Below, in pieces: positions 38,643 through 47,897 of a stretch of DNA of 52,576 nt (positions are counted from its first letter, which is position 1; each line of letters begins with the position of its first letter). A program made the translations under genes and the position numbers. Source of the DNA: Nitrososphaera sp. (GTDB taxonomy: Archaea; Thermoproteota; Nitrososphaeria; Nitrososphaerales; Nitrososphaeraceae); the NCBI GenBank assembly GCA_025924355.1, contig JAICEE010000002.1:1-52576 (forward strand). The letters run 5' to 3'. The notes under the pieces are model-generated. The model had not been told where the DNA came from. It did not search any database and saw only the letters and a list, made by a program, of their open reading frames with translations.

Positions 38643-39723
38643 TTACCGAGGCTGAGGATCCAGCTGCCGCTAGGTTGTGGACAAGCCCTGTCTTGCAATT
38701 CTTTACTTGCCTCTTTTCTGCTTTTCCAGCAAGTTGAGACGCGATTTCGGCGACTTGCGCCACACCAGTAGCTCCAACAGGATGGCCACATCCAAGTATA
38801 CCTCCTCTTGGGTTTATCGCTATTTGCTGTTGGTTGACGAATTTGCCTCCTTCACCTCTCTTTGCAAATCCTAGATCTTCATATGCTATGATTTCTAGAA
38901 TAGTAAACGCATCATGAAGTTCTGCAATATCTATCTGTGATGGCTTTGTATGTGACCTTTCAAAGGCTATTTGAGCGGCCTTTCTGGCCGATTCAACAGT
39001 TGTGAGATCAGGTGAGGCTTTTGCAAAGCTGGCTGAGATTGTCTGCTGTCCTATTCCCTTTATGAAGACAGGATTGTCCAGCGTGCGCGCTTTTTCTTCA
39101 GATACCAACAGTATCGCTGATGCTCCCTCGCATGGGGCGGAGCAGTCTAGTAGTTTGATAGGAGATGCAATACTTTTTGATTTCATCACTTCTTCTAAGT
39201 CAACTTCTTTTCCAAAAAGAGCGCGAGGATTCTTGGTGGCATTTTTATGGTTCTTAACGGAGACCATAGCCATCTCTTCTTCAGTCGTGCCGTATTTTTT
39301 CATGTGAGCTTTTGCAAAAATTGCGGCCCAATGTACTGGAAACATAAACGAACCCCTAGTGACATCCCATAGCAGTTTGTTACCAGGACTGTCTATCTTT
39401 TCTGTACCGACCACAAGTGCCATGTTACACAAGCCAGAAGCAATAAAGGCAAAAGCAGAAGCCACAGCATTGGTGCCTGAATTGCAGAGATTGTCTATGC
39501 GATGAGAGATCCTTGGACTTATACCAAGCATCTCAGATACTATTGCAGAGCTGTATTGATCGGCCGCACAGCTAGAGAACAATACAGCATCAATTTCATT
39601 TGCAGGTATGCCGTTATCTCTTATTAATTGTACCGAAGCCTCGCAGGCCAGGTCAAAAACAGACTTCGTTGTCCCTTTGGTAAAGGTTGAAGTTGCCCAC
39701 GAGGAGACTGCTACCTTGCGCAT
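38626..39723 (-). CDS. Thiolase family protein (archaeal acetyl-CoA C-acetyltransferase-like)
   Basis: IDNLCNSGTNAVASA nucleophile region, ELHDAFT, GGILGCGHPVGATG. Confidence 0.9.
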   Translation of the reverse strand: MRKVAVSSWATSTFTKGTTKSVFDLACEASVQLIRDNGIPANEIDAVLFSSCAADQYSSAIVSEMLGISPRISHRIDNLCNSGTNAVASAFAFIASGLCNMALVVGTEKIDSPGNKLLWDVTRGSFMFPVHWAAIFAKAHMKKYGTTEEEMAMVSVKNHKNATKNPRALFGKEVDLEEVMKSKSIASPIKLLDCSAPCEGASAILLVSEEKARTLDNPVFIKGIGQQTISASFAKASPDLTTVESARKAAQIAFERSHTKPSQIDIAELHDAFTILEIIAYEDLGFAKRGEGGKFVNQQQIAINPRGGILGCGHPVGATGVAQVAEIASQLAGKAEKRQVKNCKTGLVHNLAAAGSSASVIVMGV

Positions 39724-40704
39724 TTAAAAGGTTGATAGCATCTCCTTAAATGAGCTTTCTGAATCACCTAGAGGATTGAATTGGAGAATGGGCAGCGTAA
39801 TTCCTGTCGAAAGGAATTTTGAAAGTGATTCTCTACAATCTTCGGTAGTACCGCAAATTACAAGCGAGTTTAGCATTCTGTCAGAAACAAATTTTGCTGC
39901 ACTTTCTGCACCTGCATTTCTGTACTCTGAAGTTATCTGATCAACTTCAGTCTTAAAGCCATTCTCAGCAAGAAAGTTGCTATAGTACTTTCCAACTGCG
40001 ATATAAAATGCAAGAGTAGTTGCTGCACGATCTCTGGCTTTTTCAGGCTCCTTGTTTGATACTGCGCATATAAACGAGCAAGCAATTTCGAATCCCCTCC
40101 GTTTTGTAGCCTGCTTTAATTCAACTGCAGTCCTTTTCAACTCCTCATGCGGCCTCAAATATAATAATATACCATCTGCGAGCTCAGACGCCATAGATAT
40201 CATTTTTTTGTTGACAGCAGCCATGAAAATTGGAATATGCCTTCTTTGGGGCTGGTGCAATATTTTGAAATTGTTTATTTTAAAAAATTTTCCATCATAT
40301 TTTACCTTGTCGCCTTTAGTCATGAGTCTAAGACATTCAATGTATTCTTTCATTCGGCTGGCAGGCCTATCGAAGTGCACACCGTGCCAGTTCTCAACAA
40401 TAGCTGCAGTGCTTGCTCCAAGACCTATAATTATTCTATTATCTGAAAGCATGTCAAGGCTAGTAGCCGCCATGGCAACAGTTGCTGGCGTCCTTGAATA
40501 AATACTAACAATGGACGTCCCAAGACGTACTTTTTTGGTGATCTGAGACATGGCGCCTAGAGTTGAAAATGATTCTCTACCCCAGGATTCCGGAACCCAC
40601 AATGAATGAACACTTTCTTGCTGATCAGCCATTTTGGCACAAAGCAGAATGTCGTTCATAGATAATAAAGGGCCGAGGCTGTATCCCAGCTTTTCAACAG
40701 TCAT
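39724..40704 (-). CDS. LLM-class (F420/FMN-dependent) oxidoreductase
   Basis: VRLGTSIVSIYSRTPATVAMAATSLDMLSDNRIIIGLGAS; PIFMAAVNKKM. Confidence 0.88.
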   Translation of the reverse strand: MTVEKLGYSLGPLLSMNDILLCAKMADQQESVHSLWVPESWGRESFSTLGAMSQITKKVRLGTSIVSIYSRTPATVAMAATSLDMLSDNRIIIGLGASTAAIVENWHGVHFDRPASRMKEYIECLRLMTKGDKVKYDGKFFKINNFKILHQPQRRHIPIFMAAVNKKMISMASELADGILLYLRPHEELKRTAVELKQATKRRGFEIACSFICAVSNKEPEKARDRAATTLAFYIAVGKYYSNFLAENGFKTEVDQITSEYRNAGAESAAKFVSDRMLNSLVICGTTEDCRESLSKFLSTGITLPILQFNPLGDSESSFKEMLSTF

Positions 40705-41387
40705 AATAATTTTGCTTCCCTAATCTCTTTGGATGCCTCTTCGATGTCCTTATGGGAATCAATTGAGCGCCAGAAAATCCCTTTGTATCGAACAGCTTTG
40801 AGCTTTCCGTCTTTTGCAAGCCCCGGAAGAGCAGTAATTTCAATATTGCCTTCTTGAGGTAGATAACTAAAAACTTCTTGAGTGAAGCGATACAAGCCAG
40901 CATTGATCCACTTGTCTGAGATTTCCGGTTTTTCAATAAATCCACGGACCTTGGAATTCTCATCGAGTTCAACTACTCCAAATGGACTTCGGAGAGGAAC
41001 GACCGCCAGCACATTTGAATTTGCACTATTCAACAATCTATTTGGATCAAGCTCGGTAAGGACATCTCCATTTAGTACGAAAAAAGAATCTTGATTGGAA
41101 AGTAGTTCTTTAGAATTCAAAAGCGCACCGCCAGTTCCCAGAGCCTTCTCCTCGAATGAATACTCGATTCGAGAATCAAATCTTGCGCCATTGCCAATAT
41201 GGTCAACTATCATCTCTTTCATGTATCCCGCGCATATTACAAAGTCTTTCAAGCCAAATCTCCTGAGCCATCGTACCTGCCATTCGATAATTGGAATATT
41301 AAGAACCTCTATCATTGGCTTTGGTTTCGTGTCGGTGAGAGGCTTTAGCCTTTTTCCAAAACCCCCTGCAAGAATCACTGTCTTCAT
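40701..41387 (-). CDS. NDP-sugar / mannose-1-phosphate guanylyltransferase-like nucleotidyltransferase
   Basis: VILAGGFGKRLKPLTDTKPKPMIEV; FFVLNGDVLTE; overlaps the LLM gene by 4 nt. Confidence 0.92.
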   Translation of the reverse strand: MKTVILAGGFGKRLKPLTDTKPKPMIEVLNIPIIEWQVRWLRRFGLKDFVICAGYMKEMIVDHIGNGARFDSRIEYSFEEKALGTGGALLNSKELLSNQDSFFVLNGDVLTELDPNRLLNSANSNVLAVVPLRSPFGVVELDENSKVRGFIEKPEISDKWINAGLYRFTQEVFSYLPQEGNIEITALPGLAKDGKLKAVRYKGIFWRSIDSHKDIEEASKEIREAKLL

Positions 41388-41586
41388 GACACCAATAAGT
41401 TTGCCAAAATCGTATAAAATGTTACTCGCTACATATGGTTGCAGAGGGTCTGAAGTTATTTTGCTTCATTGCTTGTAGAGGCCAGATTGCACCCGTTGAC
41501 GCGGCTGCCCTCTGCGGTAAGTCCTTCTTTGATAGGCTCGCTTGATAAATTCCTGATGTGTTATACCAAGAACTGTGGAATTTCTT

Positions 41587-42015
41587 TCATTTCTGAGCCG
41601 GCTCTTTTCTCCATGAGGCGAGTATTTTTCTGTCTGCTAGGAGCTTCCATGCGCCTAATCCTATTAAGAGTGCTCCCATTGCTATTGTGGAACCAATTGA
41701 GCGCAATACGCTTGAGGTATCTTGGGATGCTACTGAACCTTGTGCAACAAGCGCAATCATTCCTGCAATGATGAGACCTCCGTTGACAAACAAGAGCGCG
41801 GAAACAATAGGAGAATATTCCTTCCGTGCGATTACGAAGGCAATTATTGACATTATGACCGCGCCCCCGCCAAAAGCTCCGCCCCTAATGGCCTCGTCAA
41901 AAGGTAGGAAACCTTGTCTTTGTGGAGAGAAGGATGCAACTGCAACGTCTGCTCCATAGACTAACAGGAGTATCAGCGAGGCTATGAGTAGACCTGTGGC
42001 AACTCTCCGGGCCAT
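41587..42015 (-). CDS. Small integral membrane protein (about 4 TM)
   Basis: Four hydrophobic segments. Confidence 0.7.
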   Translation of the reverse strand: MARRVATGLLIASLILLLVYGADVAVASFSPQRQGFLPFDEAIRGGAFGGGAVIMSIIAFVIARKEYSPIVSALLFVNGGLIIAGMIALVAQGSVASQDTSSVLRSIGSTIAMGALLIGLGAWKLLADRKILASWRKEPAQK

Positions 42016-42029
42016 ATAGACAATAATCT

Positions 42030-42209
42030 ATGACAGATTTAATAAACCTAGCTTGTACGCAGTATTTTGTGAGCGCAGATATCAAAGACATTCTATATTC
42101 GGCCATTGCCAAAATTGGCAAAGATAAAATCCGCATGGAAGTGATCAACGAGATTGAAATGTCGGAACGACGCTGCAATGAAATTCTTGAAGAATGTAAA
42201 AAAAAATGA
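42030..42209 (+). CDS. 59-aa hypothetical protein, translationally coupled to next ORF
   Basis: MTDLINLACTQYFVSADIKDILYSAIAKIGKDKIRMEVINEIEMSERRCNEILEECKKK*; ATGA overlap with 42206 ORF. Confidence 0.6.
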   Translation: MTDLINLACTQYFVSADIKDILYSAIAKIGKDKIRMEVINEIEMSERRCNEILEECKKK

Positions 42210-42610
42210 CGAATAATTTGAATGACGAGTCATTCGCAAATTTGTGTGAAGCATTGCTCCATTTCCTACTGACTGCTTCCTTGCTTCCTTCCGAGAGAAA
42301 GGTCACCTGGAAAGGCGCAGAGTTGGATCTGGTAATTCCTTCTCTGAAAATGCTGAACAAAAGCCCGGATAAAACTCTAGTAATTCAAATAATAAAAGGA
42401 AATGAGGTGCTTACAAAGATAAAAGATGCTAAATCTGTCCAACCTCACGACGGAAATATATGGACTGTCTCTGCAAAGCAACTAGAAATAGATCATAAAA
42501 ATTATTACGTTGGTTCAAGTCTTTTTCCATATCCGAGGATCATCATAGATATCAATGCCTTTCTCCTTCAAAAGGGAGATCGTGGACTCAAGCTTTTACA
42601 TGGACAGTAA
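42206..42610 (+). CDS. Hypothetical protein, possible divergent restriction-nuclease-like fold
   Basis: WKGAELDLVIPSLKML...KTLVIQIIKGNEV (D...QxxK-like). Confidence 0.6.
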   Translation: MTNNLNDESFANLCEALLHFLLTASLLPSERKVTWKGAELDLVIPSLKMLNKSPDKTLVIQIIKGNEVLTKIKDAKSVQPHDGNIWTVSAKQLEIDHKNYYVGSSLFPYPRIIIDINAFLLQKGDRGLKLLHGQ

Positions 42611-43294
42611 CATTTCAAAGTCCAAATTATCTTCTATCATCTTGCCAATAGAAGCGTAATTTGCTCCTTTTGAGAATGGGATTACAGCTAATAGTTTCAT
42701 CTGTGTGAGCCTCTCAAGAATTTCTGCTGTTTTTTGCTCCACCATATCAGGTTTTTTAGAAGCTTTGTTCAAAATTATTCCTGCAATTTTGAGGCGGAAC
42801 TTTTGACATGCCAGTACTGTGAGTAATGTATGGTTGAGCGTCCCAAGCTCCGGGGTAGAGACGATTATTAAGGGCAATTCTGCTCGCTTTGCAAAATTTA
42901 CAACAAATTCATTTTCATTCAAGGGAACCATGATACCACCTATCCCTTCGGCAATTAGAAAATCATGTTTTCTTTCAAGCTTTTTCAGCTTTTGCAAGGC
43001 TTTTTCCGTATCGACTGGAGGGCTATGCTTTAGCTCTGCCGCTACCAAAGGCGAGGCGGCTATTGAGTAAAAAAATGGATTAAGGCTGCAGTCAGGATCG
43101 TTTACACCAGAGGCCCTGGCAAGTATTGCAGTATCTTGAGACCTATATTTTCTTGAAAAAACTCTGTTACCTGTTGCAAAAGGTTTCATGATGCCAACTT
43201 CAATTTTCCGCTTCCTCAGTGCCCAGGCGAGACCTGCAGCAACTGCTGTCTTACCCACTCCTGTGCTCGTACCTGTTATGAAGATACCACGCAT
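42596..43294 (-). CDS. bioD: Dethiobiotin synthetase (track start 43318; MRGIFITG at 43294 preferred)
   Basis: GIFITGTSTGVGKTAVAAGLAWAL; AEGIGGIMVPL. Confidence 0.94.
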   Translation of the reverse strand: MRGIFITGTSTGVGKTAVAAGLAWALRKRKIEVGIMKPFATGNRVFSRKYRSQDTAILARASGVNDPDCSLNPFFYSIAASPLVAAELKHSPPVDTEKALQKLKKLERKHDFLIAEGIGGIMVPLNENEFVVNFAKRAELPLIIVSTPELGTLNHTLLTVLACQKFRLKIAGIILNKASKKPDMVEQKTAEILERLTQMKLLAVIPFSKGANYASIGKMIEDNLDFEMLLSM

Positions 43295-43339
43295 GGAAAT
43301 ATTATTACAGCCGAGCATAAAACATGGATATCACCCGAA

Positions 43340-44677
43340 TTGGATCTGACAAAGGGGGACAAAGAGTTTGTTTGGCATCCGTATACACAGATGAGGGATT
43401 GGACGAAATGGAATAATAGAGTAATCGTCAAAGGAGATGGCTTTTACCTGGTTGACAGTATAGGGAGAAAATACCTCGATGGCAGTGCCAGCATGTGGTG
43501 CAATGTCTGGGGGCATACACACAACAAAGTAGTTCAGGCGATGATAGAGCAGCTAAAAGAGGTCCCACATTGTACTCTCTTTGGCTTAGCCAATGCTCCA
43601 TCCACAATGCTTGCCGAAATACTGGTCAGGCTTGCAAGGGGGATGCATAAGGTTTTCTATACCGACAACGGCTCAACTGCCATTGAGGTTGCAATGAAGA
43701 TAGCTGTTCAATATTGGCATAATAAGGGCAAACATCAAAAGAAGGATTTCATCTCGTTGGAGCACGGCTATCATGGCGACACAATTGGCGCTATGTCTCT
43801 TGGTTACATTGAGAATTTTTTTAGAGCATACAGACCGCTTCTGTTGGATGTGCACAGAGTGCCAAGCCCTCTCCTCTATGGAAGCAAATTTACAAATGAA
43901 AGCGATTTAGTAGAATGTTGTCTTGAGAAAACCGAGAGTACGCTTAAACGACACAAGGACCGATGTGCGGCACTGATTATGGAAAGTGGGGCTCAGATCG
44001 CAGGAGGGGCAATTATTTTCCCTACAGGATATCAGAGAAAGATAGCAAAGCTGTGCAGAGATTATGACGTATTGCTAATTCTAGACGAGATTGCAACCGG
44101 ATTTGGAAGGCTTGGTAACATCATAGAATATATTGCACAGAATTCTCAACCAGACATCGTATGCTTTGGAAAAGCCTTGACTGGAGGCTACTTCCCGCTA
44201 GCTGTCACTCTTGTTACACACTGTATTTTTGATGCCTTTTTGGGAAAATATCGTTACAACAAACACCTATACCACGGCCACACCTTTACTGGGCATCCTG
44301 TAGGTTGCGCCGCTGCTCTCGCAAACATAGAGAATTACCAAAACCGTAATCTGACTCAGCAAATAAAAGTGAGCACTGAATATATAGCATCAAGGCTGCC
44401 TGAATTTTCGAAGTCTCCCATAGTTGCTGATATCCGACATAAGGGTCTTCTTGTAGGAATCGAGCTGGCAAAGAACAACAAGCCCCTACTCACCTTGAAA
44501 AATAAAGAGATCACAAACTACTTTATAATGCAACAATCGCTAAAGATGGGTGTATATCAGAGGCCTCTTGGCAATATTATGCTCCTAATCCCGCCTCTTG
44601 GGATTACAAAGACAGATCTCGAGAAGCTGGTCAATGTACAGCTTAAGTTGTTGAGAAAGATGGAAAAACTATCCTAA
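43340..44677 (+). CDS. bioA: Adenosylmethionine-8-amino-7-oxononanoate aminotransferase (TTG start)
   Basis: FVWHPYTQMRDW; FYTDNGSTAIEVAMKIAVQYW; LDEIATGFGR; FGKALTGGYFPLAVTL. Confidence 0.95.
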   Translation: MDLTKGDKEFVWHPYTQMRDWTKWNNRVIVKGDGFYLVDSIGRKYLDGSASMWCNVWGHTHNKVVQAMIEQLKEVPHCTLFGLANAPSTMLAEILVRLARGMHKVFYTDNGSTAIEVAMKIAVQYWHNKGKHQKKDFISLEHGYHGDTIGAMSLGYIENFFRAYRPLLLDVHRVPSPLLYGSKFTNESDLVECCLEKTESTLKRHKDRCAALIMESGAQIAGGAIIFPTGYQRKIAKLCRDYDVLLILDEIATGFGRLGNIIEYIAQNSQPDIVCFGKALTGGYFPLAVTLVTHCIFDAFLGKYRYNKHLYHGHTFTGHPVGCAAALANIENYQNRNLTQQIKVSTEYIASRLPEFSKSPIVADIRHKGLLVGIELAKNNKPLLTLKNKEITNYFIMQQSLKMGVYQRPLGNIMLLIPPLGITKTDLEKLVNVQLKLLRKMEKLS

Positions 44678-45262
44678 TTCTCTCAATTTCTTGTACAGTG
44701 TAGCTTTTGACATACCTAGACTCTTAGCTATTTTTGTTTTTGAGTTATTCTCTGCAAGCAAATTAATGAGTTTATCCTTGTCAATTATCTTTTGGGGCCG
44801 ACCTATGTCTTTCCCTGCCGCTTTGGCTCGGTCCATCCCATCCTTTGTCCTCTGGACTAGTAGTTCACGTTCTCTCTCGGCAGCCCATGTCAGGATGCCG
44901 ATCATAAGCTTTCTGATACTAGCTTCTGTCGTTTGGAGAAAAGATTCTCTAGGCGAGCATGAAATCAAAGAGGCATAGCGCTCTACTGCCTTTATGGCAT
45001 CTAACGTATCCCAGAAAGTTCTTCCAACTCGGGATAATTCATAAACTAAAACAGCATCTACTCCAGTCATTTTTACCAGTTCAAGCATTTCCTGAAATCC
45101 ACGCCTTTGAGTAGCGGGAACCTTACCGCTTATTGCAGGATCTTCAAAAGAGTCAAGGATCAGGTAACCATTTCCTTGCGCCCATTTTTCGAGTACAAGC
45201 TTCTGATTCTGGACAGTCTGTTCTTCTGTGCTTACACGCAAATATGCAAAGGCATATTTCAT
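44669..45262 (-). CDS. Serine recombinase/resolvase with C-terminal HTH
   Basis: YLRVSTEEQTVQNQ; YELSRVGRTFWD; GRPQKIIDKDKLINLL...SKTKIAKSLGMSKATLYKKLRE. Confidence 0.92.
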   Translation of the reverse strand: MKYAFAYLRVSTEEQTVQNQKLVLEKWAQGNGYLILDSFEDPAISGKVPATQRRGFQEMLELVKMTGVDAVLVYELSRVGRTFWDTLDAIKAVERYASLISCSPRESFLQTTEASIRKLMIGILTWAAERERELLVQRTKDGMDRAKAAGKDIGRPQKIIDKDKLINLLAENNSKTKIAKSLGMSKATLYKKLRELG

Positions 45263-45623
45263 ATATCATCGTGAGTGCCCCCCTATAATTGTCTCGTTGT
45301 CAAGAAAAGTGTTCAAAAAGGGTTGCACGAATAAATGGACATCGAGATCATGAGCTCCAAAAGACAAGAGTAAAAAAATGGTGCTATTTTTTGTGCCGTA
45401 TAGAAAACGTTCCATTTATGAACTGTTCTGCAATGTCCCATTATGTAACGAAAACCGCCATTCTGCTTTCCATACCTAACAAGAAATGATCTATCAACCG
45501 GTGGCTCTTTTTGACTTGCCAAAGCCCCCCTTTTTACCTTGTTTTTGAAAAGTACATAACTTATTAAATTAATAAAAGATGAATTTACTTTTGGTCTAAA
45601 TACGTTGTATCCAAACTACCACA

Positions 45624-45655
45624 AGATATTTCTAAATTCGAATTTAGAAATATCT
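45624..45655. promoter_or_regulatory. 32-bp perfect palindrome AGATATTTCTAAATTCGAATTTAGAAATATCT, candidate bio operator
   Basis: Read directly; upstream of bioB TATA-like aattttaatt (45681). Confidence 0.8.
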
Positions 45656-45714
45656 CCTTAGATGAAGGCCTTCGAACAGAAATTTTAATTACCGGCTCCA
45701 ACTTGCCTGACGTT

Positions 45715-46686
45715 ATGAGGGATTTGGCCTTCGTTCGGGATTGTACGAAAAAAGTACTTGCCGGTCGCTCAATTACCTTTGAAGAAGCAGAGGGTCTGCT
45801 TTGTACTGACGACATCGTGCTCCTTGCTGATTGTGCTAATACTATCACTCGAACGTTTAACGGTGATACGGTAGATGTCGAAGCTCTGGTAAATGCAAAA
45901 TCTGGCAGATGCCCAGAGGATTGCTCATTTTGTGCACAATCCTCATTCTACGATACTGGTATTAACAAATATCCATTATTGTCGAAAGAAGAGTTGGTCG
46001 AAAAGGCAGAAAAGGCCAAGGAAGAGGGGGCTACAAGTTTTTGCTTGGTATGCGCTTACAGAGATCCGCCGGAGAAGGACTTTCAATCTATCTGTAAAGC
46101 AATAGAAGAGATTAGATCCAAATTGGATATCGACGTCAATGTCTCTCTGGGGTTTATTACGTTAGATAGAGCGAGAAAGCTAAAGAAGCTGGGAGTCAAG
46201 CGTTACAACCATAACTTAGAAGCTGCAGAAAGCTATTTTCCTAATATCTGCAGTACGCATAACTTCTCTGACAGAGTAAATACTGCGAAAATTGTCAAGG
46301 AGGCAGGATTGCAATTGTGCTGCGGGGGTATCATAGGAATGGGCGAAACTCCTAGACAGAGACTAGAGCTAGCTTTCTCTCTTGCGTCACTTCACCCTGA
46401 GGAGGTTCCGATCAATATTCTAATAGGTAGAGAAGGGACTCCACTTGGGCGTGTTAAGCCGATGGATCCTACAGAGGCAATCAAGACAATTGCAGTGTGG
46501 CGTTTCATAATGCCAAAAACTATTCTCAAGATAGCAGGTGGACGGGAGGTGCATCTCAAGCATGATGATAAACTAGCTCTAAAGGCAGGCGCAAATGGTA
46601 TTATCACCGGCGGTTACCTGACCACAGGAGGAAACACGGCCAAAAAGGACATTACGATGATAAAAGAAATTGGGCTCAAGCCATAA
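45715..46686 (+). CDS. bioB: Biotin synthase (track start 45703 TTG; ATG 45715 preferred)
   Basis: Radical SAM GRCPEDCSFCAQSSFYDTGI; YNHNLEAAESYFPNICSTH. Confidence 0.96.
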   Translation: MRDLAFVRDCTKKVLAGRSITFEEAEGLLCTDDIVLLADCANTITRTFNGDTVDVEALVNAKSGRCPEDCSFCAQSSFYDTGINKYPLLSKEELVEKAEKAKEEGATSFCLVCAYRDPPEKDFQSICKAIEEIRSKLDIDVNVSLGFITLDRARKLKKLGVKRYNHNLEAAESYFPNICSTHNFSDRVNTAKIVKEAGLQLCCGGIIGMGETPRQRLELAFSLASLHPEEVPINILIGREGTPLGRVKPMDPTEAIKTIAVWRFIMPKTILKIAGGREVHLKHDDKLALKAGANGIITGGYLTTGGNTAKKDITMIKEIGLKP

Positions 46687-47833
46687 GACCACCTTCGTTA
46701 GAGATCAGCTTAATTCACTTGAAAAGAGCGGGTTATATCGTCGTCTTAGGACAGTGATTGCTAGAGGTCCGATGGCCAATGTCGACGGCAAGGAGGTCAT
46801 CAATCTTTGCTCCAATGACTATCTTGGGCTATCTCAAAACAAGCAAGTAATCGAGAAAACTATTACTGCGCTCAGTGAAGAAGTATCACAGTGTGCATCA
46901 AGATCAATTGCAGGCAACCATCCAAAAATGATTGAACTTGAAGGTCTGCTTGCATTCCATCGTGGGACAGAATCAGCCCTTCTATATCCTACAGGTTACA
47001 CTGCTAACTTGGGCGTAGTAACGACTATTGCAGACAAGAACTCAACAATATTTAGCGATGAGCTGAACCATGCTAGCATAGTCGATGCATGTCGGCTGAG
47101 CGGTGCGACAATTGTTGTCTTCCGACATAATGACACCGATCATTTGCAAGAATTAATGCAGCGCGGCAGCGGTAGAAAAATTGTGATAACGGAAGGTATC
47201 TTTAGCATGGATGGGGACATGGGAAAACTGGCAGAAATAAAGAGCATAGCAGACCATCACGATGCAATAACCATCATTGACGATGCGCATGGTGACTTTA
47301 TCTTTGGTCCCACCTTTTCAGGCCTGCCAGCTAAAATGGGAGTAAACTTCGATATCCATGTCAGCAGTATGAGTAAGGCGTTGGGTTGCTTTGGAGGCTA
47401 TGTAGCCACTACATTCCCAATTAGAGAACTGTTGATCAATACATCTAGGCAATTTATCTATACTTCGGCCCTGCCTGACCATTTATGCTCTGCAGCAATT
47501 GCTGCTATTCCAATAGCCAAAAGTGGATACTTGCAAAGGAGGCTTCAATGCAATATCCTCTATTTTTCAGAGGAAATCAAAAGGCTAGGATTTAAAGTTG
47601 GAAACTCTACAAGCCAGATAATTCCACTAATAGTTGGTAACGAAGCACAGGCCCTAGAGTTTTCTAAAGAATTGCTACAGGAAGGCGTTTTTGCTCAAGC
47701 AATTCGGTATCCGACGGTCAGAAAGGGTCATGCTCGCCTCAGAATTTCACTGAATGCCACACATCGCCAAGAACACTTGGATTCAGCGATCACGGCACTT
47801 GAGAATGCAGGCAGAATCACAGGCATCCTATAG
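46670..47833 (+). CDS. bioF: 8-amino-7-oxononanoate synthase (TTG start, overlaps bioB)
   Basis: INLCSNDYLGLSQNKQV; FSDELNHASIVDACRLSGA; IIDDAHGDFIFG. Confidence 0.94.
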   Translation: MGSSHKTTFVRDQLNSLEKSGLYRRLRTVIARGPMANVDGKEVINLCSNDYLGLSQNKQVIEKTITALSEEVSQCASRSIAGNHPKMIELEGLLAFHRGTESALLYPTGYTANLGVVTTIADKNSTIFSDELNHASIVDACRLSGATIVVFRHNDTDHLQELMQRGSGRKIVITEGIFSMDGDMGKLAEIKSIADHHDAITIIDDAHGDFIFGPTFSGLPAKMGVNFDIHVSSMSKALGCFGGYVATTFPIRELLINTSRQFIYTSALPDHLCSAAIAAIPIAKSGYLQRRLQCNILYFSEEIKRLGFKVGNSTSQIIPLIVGNEAQALEFSKELLQEGVFAQAIRYPTVRKGHARLRISLNATHRQEHLDSAITALENAGRITGIL

Positions 47834-47837
47834 AAAT

Positions 47838-47861
47838 ATTTCTAAATTCGAGTTTAGAAAT
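47838..47861. promoter_or_regulatory. Palindrome ATTTCTAAATTCGAGTTTAGAAAT, second candidate bio operator
   Basis: One mismatch from the 45624-45655 core; 5 nt after bioF stop; just upstream of TATA-like tttttaata and the 47898 ORF. Confidence 0.8.
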
Positions 47862-47897
47862 AAAGGTTTTTAATACAGATCGGTACTGCCGACCCAT

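Noticed and set aside
41429-41545. Possible 36-aa Cys-containing ORF (MVAEGLKLFCFIACRGQ...)
   Set aside because: Short, irregular Cys spacing; not convincing without conservation data.
41469-41771. 100-aa + strand ORF
   Set aside because: Mostly antisense to the membrane-protein gene at 41587-42015.
45289-45522. Overlapping ORFs upstream of bioB (66 aa + and 69 aa -)
   Set aside because: Mutually antisense, no recognisable motif; cannot decide whether either is real.
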